Source: Flaccisagitta enflata
Taxonomy: Eukaryota; Chaetognatha; Sagittoidea; Aphragmophora
DNA: 64,000 nt
Assembly: GCA_965153355.1 (NCBI GenBank)
Contig: OZ231126.1
Coordinates: forward strand, 6,696,001 to 6,760,000
Direction: 5' to 3'
Positions within the stretch are counted from its first letter, which is position 1, and every line of letters begins with the position of its first letter. Below are positions 22,340 through 34,894 of the stretch, in pieces. The position numbers and the translations under genes are program-made. The notes beneath the pieces are model-generated. The model was not told the DNA's origin. It saw only the letters and a program-made list of their open reading frames with translations, and did no database searches.

Positions 22340-22824
22340 GGGTGGAAGGTGGTGGTTATGGGTGGATAGAGTTGAGATAGGCCTAGGAGCTTGATAGGTG
22401 GTCATTTAGGGCCAGTGTGAGGGTCGAAGGCGGTGGTTATGGGTGGATAGAGTTGAGATAGGCCTAGGAGCTTGATAGGCGGTCATTTAGGGCCAGTGCG
22501 AGGGTGGAAGGTGGTGGTTATGGGTGGATAGAGTTGAGATAGGCCTAGGAGCTTGATAGGTGGTCATTTAGGGCCAGTGCGAGGGTGGAAGGTGGTGGTT
22601 ATGGGTGGATAGAGGTGAGATAGGCCTAGGAGCTTGATAGGCAGTCATTTAGGGCCAGTGCGAGGGTGGAAGGTGATGGTTATGGGTAGATAGAGTTGAG
22701 ATAGGCCTAGGAGCTTGATAGGCGGTCATTTAGGGCCAGTGCGAGGGTGGAAGGTGGTGGTTATGGGTGGATAGAGTTGATATAGGCCTAGGAACTTGAT
22801 AGGCGGTCATTTAGGGCCAGTGAG
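22340..22824 (+). repeat. 81-bp satellite, six units
   Basis: Unit contains GGTGGTTATGGGTGGATAGA, GATAGGCCTAGGAGCTTGAT and GGTCATTTAGGGCCAGTG. It interrupts the 22-bp array at a GGCGCT boundary. Confidence 0.95.
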
Positions 22825-23332
22825 CGCTGTCTGCTTCTTCTGATGGCACTGTCTGCTTCCTCTGATGGCGCTATCTGCTTCTTCTGATGGCGCTTTCTGC
22901 TTCTTCTGATGGCGCTGTCTGCTTCATCCAATTGCGCTGTCTGCTCCTTCCGATGGCGCTGTCTGCTTCTTCAAATGGCGCTGTCTGCTTCATCTGATGG
23001 CGCTGTCTACTTCTTCTGATGGCGCTGTCTGCTTCTTCGCTGATGGCGCTGTCTGCTTCTTCTGATGGCGCTGTCTGCTCCTTCTGATGGCGCTGTCTGT
23101 TTCTTCTGATGGCGCTGTCTGCTTCTTCTAATAGCGCTGTCTGCTCCCTCTGATGGCGCTGTCTGCTTCTTCTGATGGCTCTGTCTGCTCCTTCTGATGG
23201 CGCTGTCTGCTTCTTCTGATGGTGCTGTCTGCTTGTTCTTATGGCGCTGTCTGCTACCTCTGATGGTGCTGTCTGCTTCTTCTGATGGCGCTGTATGCTT
23301 CTTCTGATGGCGCTGTCTGCTTCTTCATGGCG
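22825..23332 (+). repeat. 22-bp minisatellite, right block
   Basis: Continuation of the GATGGCGCTGTCTGCTTCTT array after the 81-bp block, more variable than the left block. Confidence 0.95.
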
Positions 23333-23436
23333 CTAATTTGTACCCGCTGTTTAGCTCTGTGTCTGTCTGTTTCTCTTTTTCATAATCTCGGTTCTGTGTG
23401 TACCTCTGCTGTTACTATCTCTCAGGTTATATATGT

Positions 23437-23540
<104 letters not shown>

Positions 23541-23694
23541 ACACTTCATACCATAACGATAGATCATGATAATGTCGTTACCATCACCGCATTTAATGCA
23601 ATTTATAGACAGATCTTTTCTCGTTATGCTGAAAACCAAAGACCAAATATCCTTATTCCTTAACTTCATTACTTTTTGTGGTTGCGTGCCGGTA

Positions 23695-23872
23695 CAGATG
23701 AACCCCGCTCTAACGGATTGCAGGGGACTAACATTTTTTTTCTGTTACAGGCAGACTTCTGTCATTGCCAGTAAAGGAAATAAAAGAAATTAACTTGAAG
23801 GGATCATAAGCTTGCAGCCGTTATAGGCGGAATTCCGTTAGTGGCGGGTCCGTTAGAGTGGGGTTCAACTCA
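23695..23872. mobile_element. Pogo-like short element
   Basis: CAGATGAACCCCGCTCTAAC at the left and GTTAGAGTGGGGTTCAACT at the right form inverted ends of about 20 bp; TA precedes the left end. The interior repeats GGCGGAATTCCGTTA-like blocks. About 178 bp, no coding. Confidence 0.75.
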
Positions 23873-24159
23873 TTCTAACAATTCTTTATACTCGCTTATC
23901 GTGGTTTACTAAACCATCAGTTTTGTCCTTTGTCATTCAGAGTGAAATATATCTGATGGCGTTTTGTGGTTGATAATTGAAATTCTTTGATGAGCAGCCA
24001 TATTTAGGCAACGGCTACAGCGGCTGGATGTTTTTTTTTTTTTTTTTTTTTTTATTTTTCTTTGGCAAATCAACATAATTTGAGCCAATGCGCATCCCAT
24101 CTCCAAGTACAGTGCCTATAAAAGACGAAAAAGGGACCACTGACGTCAAGTTTTTTTTT
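23873..24159. other. No recognised feature
   Basis: Contains a long T run near 24031-24053 and nothing else identifiable. Confidence 0.5.
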
Positions 24160-24202
24160 TTTTTTTCAAAAGCGGGCCTTTTTTTTCTCATAGAGATTTT
24201 GA
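24160..24202 (+). repeat. Left copy of 43-bp direct repeat
   Basis: T run, CAAAAGCGGGCC, T8, CTCATAGAGATTTTGA. Identical to 26796-26838, bracketing the A element and its satellites. Confidence 0.9.
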
Positions 24203-24360
24203 CTTTGTCCGTCCGTCGGTCGGTCGGTTGGTCGGTTGGTCGGTCGGTTGGTCGGTCCCCATTTTACTTTTTTTATGTTTTTGCGGTCTTTGGCCTCACT
24301 GCTCCTTGCCAAATGCTTTAGTAACTTGAATACTGCCCCTGCCCACCCGCACGCAACTGA

Positions 24361-25039
24361 GGCACACTGGCCCTAATTGGCCACCTATCAAGCTCCTAGG
24401 CCTATCTCAACTATATCCACCCATAACCACCACCTTCCACCCTCACACTGGCCCTAATTGGCCACCTATCAAGCTCCTAGGCCTATCTCAACTATATCCA
24501 CCCATAACCACCACCTTCCACCCTCACACTGGCCCTAATTGGCCACCTATCAAGCTCCTAGGCCTATCTCAACTATATCCACCCATAACCACCACCTTCC
24601 ACCCTCACACTGGCCCACTGGCCACCTATCAAGCTCCTAGGCCTATCTCAACTATATCCACCCATAACCACCACCTTCCACCTCACACTGGCCCTGGCTA
24701 TCAAGCTCCTAGGCCTATCTCAACTATATCCACCCATAACCACCACCTTCCACCCTCACACTGGCCCTAATTGGCCACCTATCAAGCTCCTAGGCCTATC
24801 TCAACTATATCCACCCATAACCACCACCTTCCACCCTCACACTGGCCCTAATTGGCCACCTATCAAGCTCCTAGGCCTATCTCAACTATATCCACCCATA
24901 ACCACCACCTTCCACCCTCACACTGGCCCTAATTGGCCACCTATCAAGCTCCTAGGCCTATCTCAACTATATCCACCCATAACCACCACCTTCCACCCTC
25001 ACACTGGCCCTAATTGGCCACCTATCAAGCTCCTAGGCC
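24361..25039 (-). repeat. 81-bp satellite, about eight units, inverted
   Basis: Reverse complement of the array at 22340-22824 (CACACTGGCCCTAATTGGCC, CAAGCTCCTAGGCCTATCTC). Two units are shortened near 24615 and 24690. Confidence 0.95.
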
Positions 25040-25074
25040 CGTCAATCGTGGCCACCGTCCCTCCCACCTCATAT

Positions 25075-26546
25075 ATCTCCAGCGATTTTGACCCTATGGC
25101 TATGGCGCAAAAATCTTATCTGCTGTTGTTATTTCTAGGTTGCCATGGCTCGCCATGCGGCTATCACACCCTTGTAAATCATACTTAAGATATGTCTTAG
25201 CCAGAATGACTGAATGCCGCGAATATACGAGCAAATATTGCTTTGATAGGTACCGGATGTTGAAAAATTAGCATATTTTTTACTCTATTTTTCATAGAAA
25301 AAGTTGATTTTCTACAAGACTACTCGCTAAATATCTTTGAAATTTTTTTCAGATATACTACTAATAATTATCTATCAAGTGCCGTCAAGCTGGAATTTGT
25401 GTCTTAATTCGTATAAGCGCAAGAATTATGCAAAAATTTGAAAAAAAAAAAACATTGTTGCCATTTAAAGCAAATTTGACTCCATGATACAAAAACTACA
25501 TCTTCTGTGGTTGTTTCTGGGTCGCCATGGCTCGCCTCGAGGCTATAGGACCCTTTTACATCATACTTGGGATATGTCCTGGCCAGAATGACTGAATCCC
25601 GCGAATACCAGCGAATATTGCTTTGATAGGTACAGGTTGTTGAAAAATCAGCATATTTTTTACTCTATTTTTGGAAGAAGAAGTTGATTTTCTACAAAAC
25701 TACTTGCTAAAAATCTTTGAAATTTTTATCAGATATACTTCAAATAATTATATATCAAATGCCGCCAAGCTGGAATTTGTGTCTTTATTCGTTTAGGCGC
25801 AAGAATTTTGCAAAAATTAAAAAAAAACATTATTGCCATTTAAAGCAAATTTTACCCCATGATACAAAAACTACAACTTCTGTGGTTGTTTTTGGGTCGC
25901 CATGGCTCGGCATGCGGCTATAAGACCCTAATACATCATACTTGAGATATGTCTTGGCCAGAATGACTGAATCCCGCGAATACCAGCGAAATTTGCTTTG
26001 ATAGGTACAGGTTGTTGAAAAATAAGCATATTTTTTACATTTTTTTTCAAAGAAGAAGTTGATTTTCTACAAAACTACTCGCTAAAAATCTTTGAAATTT
26101 TTATCAGATATACTTCAAATAATTATCTATCAAACGCCGCCAAGCTGGAATTTGTGTCTTTATTCGTTTAGGCGCAAGAATTTTGCAAAAATAAAAAAAA
26201 ACATTATTGCCATTTAAAGCAAATTTTACCCCATGATACAAAAACTACAACTTTTGTGGTTGTTTTTGGGTCGCCATGGCTCGCCATGCGGCTATAGGAC
26301 CCTAATACATCATACTTGAGATATGTCTTGGCCAGAATGACTGAATCCCGCGAATACCAGCGAATATTGCTTTGATAGGTACAGGTTGTTGAAAAATCAG
26401 CATATTTTTTACTCCATTTTTCGAAGAAGAAGTTGATTTTCTAAAAAACTACTTGCTAAAAATCTTTGAAATTTCTATCAGATATACTTCAAATAATTAT
26501 CTATCAAATGCCGCCAAGCTGGAATTTGTGTCTTTATTCGTTTAGC
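25075..26546 (+). repeat. 375-bp satellite, four units
   Basis: Unit landmarks TCGCCATGGCTCGCCATG, GCTTTGATAGGTACAGGTTG and GCCGCCAAGCTGGAATTTGT recur every 374-382 bp. The first unit is the most diverged. No long frame is preserved across units. Confidence 0.9.
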
Positions 26547-26795
26547 CTGAGCAATTTAATGAAGATTTAAATATTTCGTCCATTCTGTGTTTAAAATATA
26601 CCCCGACTTGAGAGTACATTATCAGCCATTCTGAGTCATTTACGGCCACCAGGCCCAATTTATGGCTTGAATTGCTCATAAAACCATATAAATAAGTAAC
26701 TGAAACCATAATATTCAAAAAATAGGTGGTCACGTATTGGGTCCAAATGCTTGATGCTGAGCCATTGTGATGAGGTAGCCGTGTATCCGGCCTTG

Positions 26796-26838
26796 TTTTT
26801 TTCAAAAGCGGGCCTTTTTTTTCTCATAGAGATTTTGA
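26796..26838 (+). repeat. Right copy of 43-bp direct repeat
   Basis: Identical to 24160-24202, beginning right at the A terminus. Confidence 0.9.
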
Positions 26839-27295
26839 TTTTCTTCTTTCTTTTTTTCCCCTTCTTTTCTGTCACTTTTCCGCCGTAATCTCGCAACACA
26901 AAAGTCCTGAGAAGTCGCTTCCCATCACGTTTTTTTTTCGCTTCCCATCACTTTTTTGCGCCTCCGTTGCCTCAAGGGAAATACGCTACAAACTTCTTCA
27001 ATTCTTCGGAAAAAAAAAAGAAAAAGAAAAACTGAGGAAGAATTAGACCAAAAAAAGAAAAAAAGGAACAAAAGGAGAAAATATGAAAAAAAAAATGAGA
27101 CCAACTGAAGGAAGGAAAAATGACAAAAAGACAAAGAAAGAAAAACAGCAAATATGTAATAGAGAAAAGATGGAAAACAAACAGAACATGAAGAGGCGAT
27201 GGAAGGACGAGGAGGGAGGGCAAAAAGCTGGTGGATAACGGGTTTTGCTAACCAAAGATTGTTGCAGGTTTTCCTCAGTTAGAAATCCAAGGGAC
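26839..27295. other. Low-complexity purine/pyrimidine sequence
   Basis: T/C-rich then A/G-rich sequence (AAAAAGAAAAAG). Frames are biased and not supportable as genes. Confidence 0.5.
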
Positions 27296-27484
<189 letters not shown>

Positions 27485-27747
27485 CTGAAGTGGAACTTAA
27501 AAAAGGGACTGAAGGAAAGATAAACAAAGGGCAATAAGACAAATGGGCAAAGAAAAGACAATGTAAAGAATGATAAAGTGAACAGTAATAGGCAAATGAA
27601 TGTTAATTTTTTGAAAATTCTGATGAGTGGTATGCTCTCAACGGTGTTTAATTAAGAGTTACACCTCAACTACAGTATGGCAAACAGATATGCAATGGTC
27701 AGTCGAAAAAGTGGGCATTCACATCTAGCTCACTTTCAGAGGGGCGA

Positions 27748-28817
27748 CACAGTCCATCAAATCCCACCCTGATGGGAAAAAAACACCTAACGCCACTTTA
27801 TCCCACTCCACCCACCTACACAGTCCATCAAATCCCACCCTGATGGGAAAAAAACACCTAACGCCACTTTATCCCACTCCACCCACCTACACAGTCCATC
27901 AAATTCCACCCTGATGGGAAAAAAACACCTAACGCCACTTTATCCCACTCCACCCACCTACACAGTCCATCAAATCCCACCCTGATGGGAAAAAAACACC
28001 TAACGCCACTTTATCCCACTCCACCCACCTACACAGTCCATCAAATCCCACCCTGATGGGAAAAAAACACCTAACGCCACTTTATCCCACTCCACCCACC
28101 TACACAGTCCATCAAATCCCACCCTGATGGGAAAAAAACACCTAACGCCACTTTATCCCACTCCACCCACCTACACAGTCCATCAAATCCCACCCTGATG
28201 GGAAAAAAACACCTAACGCCACTTTATCCCACTCCACCCACCTACACAGTCCATCAAATCCCACCCTGATGGGAAAAAAACACCTAACGCCACTTTATCC
28301 CACTCCACCCACCTACACAGTCCATCAAATCCCACCCTGATGGGAAAAAAACACCTAACGCCACTTTATCCCACTCCACCCACCTACACAGTCCATCAAA
28401 TCCCACCCTGATGGGAAAAAAACACCTAACGCCACTTTATCCCACTCCACCCACCTACACAGTCCATCAAATCCCACCCTGATGGGAAAACACCTAACGC
28501 CACTTTATCCCACTCACCCACCCACACAGTTCATCAATCCACCCTGATGGAAAAAACACCTAACGCCACTTTATCCCCCACTCACCTACACAGTCCATCA
28601 AATCCCACCCTGATGGGAAAAAAACACCTAACGCCACTTTATCCCACTCCACCCACCTACACAGTCCATCAAATCCCACCCTGATGGGAAAAAAACACCT
28701 AACGCCACTTTATCCCACTCCACCCACCTACACAGTCCATCAAATCCCACCCTGATGGGAAAAAAACACCTAACGCCACTTTATCCCACTCCACCCACCT
28801 ACACAGTCCATCAAATC
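27748..28817 (+). repeat. 71-bp tandem array, about 15 units
   Basis: Unit: CAGTCCATCAAATCCCACCC, TGATGGGAAAAAAACACCTA, ACGCCACTTTATCCCACTCC, ACCCACCTACA. Nearly all units are identical; two near 28480-28590 carry small deletions. Each unit has the dyad CATCAAATCCCACCCTGATG. No unique spacers, so this is not CRISPR. Confidence 0.97.
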
Positions 28818-29078
28818 TCCCTAAGCTTGTCCTTGTTCACCTCCTCCCCACCCACCACCAGGTTTTGTTTTCAATATTTTTTTTCTCCTTAACCTCATAA
28901 CTTATCTCTAATTCTATCACCAAAGAAGTATTTATCTTAAAAAAAGTAACTATGAACTATGTCGCCATACAGATCGATTCAAAAATTTCTTATATTTGTA
29001 TCTTTTAAATAAGTCACCATCATGTTATAAAAAGAGAAAAATTTTTGTCATCCAAAACAAATGTATGCAATATGTTAA
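28818..29078. other. No recognised feature
   Basis: AT-rich sequence after the 71-bp array. Confidence 0.5.
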
Positions 29079-29797
29079 TAGTCGCAAAAGCGCTAGATGG
29101 TCAGCGGTACCCGTGCCCTGCTAATTAGTTTTGCTTGAAGTTGAAGGGGAACCAGGGCAGCGGCCCGGAAGGGGCCGATGACTGATGCTTTCACACATAT
29201 GTAGAATTTTATCCTTCTCCTCCTCCTCCTACTTCCCTCCACCCTCAAATGAGATTTGGGCCTCAAGGCTGGGATCTGGGCCTTAGGCTAGAATTTGGGC
29301 CTTGAGTCTAGGATTTGGGTCCCACAATAATTAGCGATCCCACACTAGCAAGATCCACACTATCGAGATCATACTAGCCAGGCCCATACAAGCGCAACCC
29401 ATAGACTAGCCATGGCAACAATTAGCGACTGTTCTTCATTACTGTAAAACGAGGCCGGATACACGGCAATCCAGTCGCGGATGGTTGGGCAGGAGCAGTT
29501 TTGCAAAAATTGGTTAGAATTCAGAAATGTGATGGACGGACCGACGGAGGACTGATGGACGGACCGATTGACAATTCAAGGTGTAGAGTCACATGTCCAA
29601 GACTAAAAACAAGTACGAGTTGAGATATTGATGGTAATCATGTTAGTATGGGCCTGAGAGGACTGATGATGGGCCTGAGAGGGCTGATTTGGGGCCGGAG
29701 AGGTGCCTCCGGGGGAGCGATGGACGGATGGACAGACGGACAACTGGAAATTCACCCATGTGACCTACATGACATTGGCCTTTTGGGGCCGCTGCCC
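29079..29797 (-). mobile_element. B element carrying an E element
   Basis: Left end ATAGTCGCAAAAGCGCTAGA then GGTCAGCGGTACCCG, arm GGGCAGCGGCCCGGAAGGGG. The right end is GGCCTTTTGGGGCCGCTGCCC. The core has TTGGGCCTTGAGGCTAGGA-type repeats and a nested E element (29452-29608). The distal arm parts do not match each other (CTTTCACACATATG versus CATGTGACCTACATG), so this copy may be a chimera of two B subfamilies. Confidence 0.7.
29452..29608 (+). mobile_element. E/A-type element nested in B
   Basis: Starts AACGAGGCCGGATACACGGC, then GTCGCGGATGGTTGGGCAGG, a GGACCGACGGAGG tract, and ends AGTCACATGTCCAAGACTAAAA. Confidence 0.65.
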
Positions 29798-29879
29798 AAA
29801 AAGTGCACTAGGACATAACAATACACTGAATAGCTGTTGCATGTGAGAAAGTCGTTGAGAATTTGAAAATATGCCAATA

Positions 29880-30860
29880 CAAGACATCTCTTATCTGAGA
29901 CAATAAAAGGACAACTCTAAGGCAGCTTTAGGACAAATCAAGAAACATTCATTACCCTTGACAACCTATGGACAACTTTGGGACAACTCTAAGACAATGG
30001 GAAGACAACTTTAGGACAACTTTAGGACAATTCGGGAACAGCTTTTGGACAACTTCAGGACAACTTTCAGACAACTCAAACAAATCTTTAGGACAACTCT
30101 AGGACAGCTCTGAAATGACTCAAAGACGATTCTAGAACAACTCATCTGAAAAAATGAACCACACTCTTTTAATTGTTTCATTTACTATTGATTAATTTCT
30201 TTTCCTGCTTTGGCTGGTCAAAATACTTGTCTGAATGGGTTATCCATTAAGGATTCCAGTAGAATATTTTTTTCTCTTCTCAGCCCAAGAAGTGACAGAC
30301 TTTTCCAGTTTTCAATCAAGAAAAAAATGAACTTGAAAAAAAATTTGAATCTAGCTAAGACTAAGACAATATAAGCTTCACCTACGCAACAAGTGTTCTG
30401 AGAATTCTCCTATGCTACGATGACTAGAAAAAACTCTGGGACAACTTTAGGAAAATTCTAGGACAACTTAGGGACAACTCGAGGATATCTCTAGGACAAT
30501 TCTTTGTTAACTCTAAAACAACTCCCAGGCTACTCCAATATTTGTAGGATCACACTAAGACAACTCTGAGACAAGTAGGACAAGTAGGACAATTCTTGGA
30601 CAATTCTAGGACAATTCTAGGACAACTCTAAAACAACATAAAGACACTTCTAGGACAATTCCAGGACCACTAAAGTATAATATGGACAACTGTAGGATAA
30701 CTGAAAGACAACTCCAGGGCAAAAGGGATAACTTCAAGACAACTCAAGGACAACTCAAGGACAAATTAAGGACAAATTAAGGACAACTCAAAAACCACTG
30801 AAGGACAACTCATGGACAACTCACAAACAACTCACGGACAAGTCAAGGACATACAAAACC
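29880..30860 (+). repeat. Degenerate GGACAACTCTA minisatellite
   Basis: Loose 11-14-bp units (AGGACAACTCT, GGACAATTCT), interrupted around 30140-30420 by unrelated AT-rich sequence, possibly an insertion without recognisable ends. Confidence 0.8.
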
Positions 30861-31330
30861 TTACAAAAAAAAGAAAACAACAAATCTCCCATAGGCTAAT
30901 TTGTATGATTGAGTAATCAGAAATCAGGATCGTTCTCAGCTCTAACTCAAAACCGCAATCGCGCGCATTACGCACAGCTCTGTGGGTTGAGAATGGAGGA
31001 TTCCAACCCACCGAAACCAGGCAAATCAGTGAAACCTAGGCGAACGGTTAACTTATGTGAAATCCTATATTTATAATGTATTTTTAATGTATTTGTAGTA
31101 ATATTTTCAAGGCATTGATGATTTCGAATCGATTTTTTTTGCAGAAATGAACCATTTGGGGTTAGTAGAAGTGAAAAATCAAACAACTACACTAGGTTGA
31201 AAAAAGTCACATTCTATATTTATTTCCCATCATGGCGGATTGTGGGCGAGGGCGGGAGTCACGGGGGAGGGGCTAAGGTAAGGGTGTAACAAGAATGATA
31301 CCGATAATTCGCAATCTGGAATCCATTTTT
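30861..31330. other. No recognised feature
   Basis: Mixed sequence with a GGCGAGGGCGGGAG-like stretch near 31246. Nothing supportable. Confidence 0.5.
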
Positions 31331-31545
31331 AGTCGCATGCTACGCGACTCTACACCCGCTTTGTCCGTCCGTCCGTCGGTCGGTCGGTCGGTTGGCCGGT
31401 CGGTCAGTTGGTCGGTCCCCATTTTACTTTTTTTATTCGTTTTACTTTTTTGACCTCACCGCTCCTGCCCAAATGGTCTAGTGACCTCAAATACGGCCCC
31501 TGCCCACCCGCACGCGACTTCGGCAGCCGTGTATCCGGCCTTGTT
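31331..31545 (-). mobile_element. A element, complete
   Basis: Plus strand: hairpin AGTCGCATGCTACGCGACT, TCTACACCCGCTTTGTCC, a GGTCGGTCGGTTGG tract, CGCACGCGACTTCGGCAGCC, TGTATCCGGCCTTGTT. Confidence 0.85.
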
Positions 31546-31587
31546 TTTAGCTCTGAGAAAGAATATAGAGAAAGATTAGAGAGGGCG

Positions 31588-31880
<293 letters not shown>

Positions 31881-32156
31881 CAGAGATTGCAATAGACTGA
31901 AGTTGAAAAAAAAGGACATTATGAGAAAATGACAAAAGATAAAATGCATTTAAAGGAGGGAAACAAGAAAATGAAAAAAATGGACAGGAAATCCATAAAA
32001 CACGAAAAAAAAATCATCTTTGGAGTTTAAAGTAGATTAGTTGAAATTGGAAGTGACAAATACGGGAAAGGAAAGGAAGGAAAGAAAAGGAAAGGAAAGG
32101 AAAGGAAGGAAAGAAACGATGCTGAATTTGCCTAATATGACTTTTTGGCCTCCCCT

Positions 32157-32426
<270 letters not shown>

Positions 32427-32469
32427 AGGGATATCGATAGACAGTCAGACTTACCGAATATGAGGGAGA

Positions 32470-32515
32470 ACAAATAAAAGAAAAAGAGAAAGAAGGAAGG
32501 AAAGAAAGACAGTAA

Positions 32516-32549
<34 letters not shown>

Positions 32550-32555
32550 GGGAGT
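32470..32555 (+). repeat. GAAA/GGAA-rich tract
   Basis: Imperfect AAAGAAAG and GGAAGG repeats. Confidence 0.8.
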
Positions 32556-32824
32556 AAAAGAAAGAAGGAGAAAAAAACAAAACAAAGAAACAAAGCAAGA
32601 GAAAGGCAAAGCAAGGAAAGAAAGGTAGAGTAAGTCAAACAAACTCAACAGCGCAACAGTCGCGTGCTCTGTTTTACCTCTACACTCATAATGTTTATGA
32701 CACATTACTACCAAACTACGTATTTACATCATCACATAACTGCATAATCATCTATTTGTTATTCAAAATGACTTAAAATGACAAAACAGGCTGTGATTAA
32801 AAAATTGTATGTACTGACAACTGA

Positions 32825-32925
32825 CAACAGGACCGGACGGACCAACCAACCATCCAACTGACCAACCGACCAACTGACGGATTGACAGACCGACCTCATA
32901 CATAAGTTCGTACACGCGACAAAAA
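32825..32925 (+). mobile_element. A-type 3' fragment
   Basis: CCGGACGGACCAACCAACC tract ending CGTACACGCGACAAAAAA. The hairpin is eroded and no 5' end is found. Confidence 0.45.
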
Positions 32926-33435
32926 AGGTGAACTTTCGATTAGTGAGACTTTTGATGAAAGAAACAAAGAAACATGGGGCTAATGTAATGTGAAATAGAC
33001 ACATACGATAAAGAGGCAGCTGTAACGAGGGAGAGGAACAAGAAATAAAACAAGGAGCGTGGGTGTCTATAAATATGTTGCAAATATGTTAACATGGGCT
33101 GGGTGGCGGGTAAAATAGTAAATTGGGCAAAAATTGATTTTGCTTCATTTTCATGCTTTTTTAAGCATTTTTCAGCATTTTTTCTTCTTTTCTTATCATC
33201 ATAATCATCGTTTACGAGGTTATGCCTCGTTCGTCTGTCTGCTTTTTTTTTTTTTACTTTTCTTTTCAAAGTGTTGCCTCTGGAGATAGCCTCGTCATTT
33301 CAGAGGCTCTTTGGCTTTCTTCCTCATTGCTTTTTCTTGATGCCTTTTTGTTTCTTGACTCCGGGCAAATGAAGGAAAATGGCAGCAAAATCCTCTTTCA
33401 TACCCTCCATTCCCTGACTCGCTCTTACTCTGTCT
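32926..33435. other. No recognised feature
   Basis: Mixed AT-rich sequence. Open frames here are short and without domain. Confidence 0.5.
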
Positions 33436-33444
33436 ATCCGACTC

Positions 33445-33657
<213 letters not shown>

Positions 33658-33796
33658 CTCTTTTGCACACATGAGTCCTAAGAAACTGGAATTGGTCTTG
33701 ACAAAATATGATTACCAATATCATTCCCATGACATTTGTGACAATCTAGATAAAAAAAGACAACAACATCATAGAAAATGTTAAAAATAGAAGATG

Positions 33797-34025
<229 letters not shown>

Positions 34026-34239
34026 GAATTCATAAAAAACAACAAAAAACAAACACTCTTAGTTGTAAGCCTATGGACTGAACTGATAGAAAGCCAAGAT
34101 ATGCAGCACCCGTGGTCAATCTTTTTTTTCTTTCATCTTCAGGATATAGATATGGGGAGGGGTGGAGGCGGGGATGACTCAGAAAGAGATCAGACAAGTG
34201 TACAGTATGATTTTTTTGGAATGCAACATAAGAAACCTA

Positions 34240-34892
34240 TATATTTCCGCTCCTGAGCATCGTAGCAAGATGCAGATTGCACCATTGGATAGAGCACGAA
34301 AAACTACTTTATCTATGTTTTTTCTGACATCATAATGCATCATGACATATGTCTTCCACAATGCCAGTTAAAAACGTTGACATCTCTAACATTAAGAAAT
34401 TGGCTGTCTGATTCTCCCTCCAAAAACAATGAGGAGCTTCAGTTCATCAAATAATTAGCAATCAAGGGGCTTCCGTGTGATTTTCTGGACAGACTTCAGA
34501 AAATATTTGTGTCATAATTAGGGATGTGGAAGCGGTCGATTTTCATGCCGCTTCCACCGCTTCCGCTTCCGCTTCCGCTTCCATTTTACAGTACAAATAC
34601 TAGTAGCTATCCCATCCTCCAAATTGGAAGCGGTCAATTGCTTCCACATCATAATTCAGTTGGCCTCATGATCACCAATTTTTTGATCAACTGATCATCC
34701 TCATCTTTTTTAGAAGGAGAATCAGACAGCCAATTTCGAGATGTTAAAGATGTCAATGTTTTTATTGGTTTGATGGTAGAGATACGTCATATTACATCAT
34801 GATATCAGAAAAAACATAGAAAAAATAGTTTTACGTGCTCTATGCAATGGTGCAATCCCCATCTTGCTACGATGCTCAGGAGCGGAAATATA
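34240..34892. mobile_element. TA-flanked MITE with about 200-bp arms
   Basis: TATATTTCCGCTCCTGAGCA... and its inverse, with arms of about 200 bp at roughly 90 percent identity. The loop holds the small element at 34520-34648. Confidence 0.85.
34520..34648. mobile_element. Possible small hAT-like insertion
   Basis: The 8-mer TCATAATT occurs at 34512-34519 and 34649-34656, flanking AGGGATGTGGAAGCGGTC...GCTTCCACA. The 8-bp duplication and AGGGATG start suggest a hAT-type element, but the inverted ends are offset and include CGCTTC simple repeats. Confidence 0.45.
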
Positions 34893-34894
34893 TA

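Larger units (their letters stand above)
24203..26797 (-). mobile_element. A element interrupted by 2.4 kb of satellite
   Basis: The A body runs from the GTCGGTCGGTC tract to CACGCAACTGAGG at about 24361. Its expected terminus (TAGCCGTGTATCCGGCCTTG) appears only at 26776-26797. Between lie an 81-bp array, a 375-bp array and 230 bp of other sequence. The hairpin end is missing. Confidence 0.65.

Noticed and set aside
27748-28817. CRISPR-like regular array
   Set aside because: Whole 71-bp units are identical with no unique spacers and the sequence context is eukaryotic; it is a tandem satellite.
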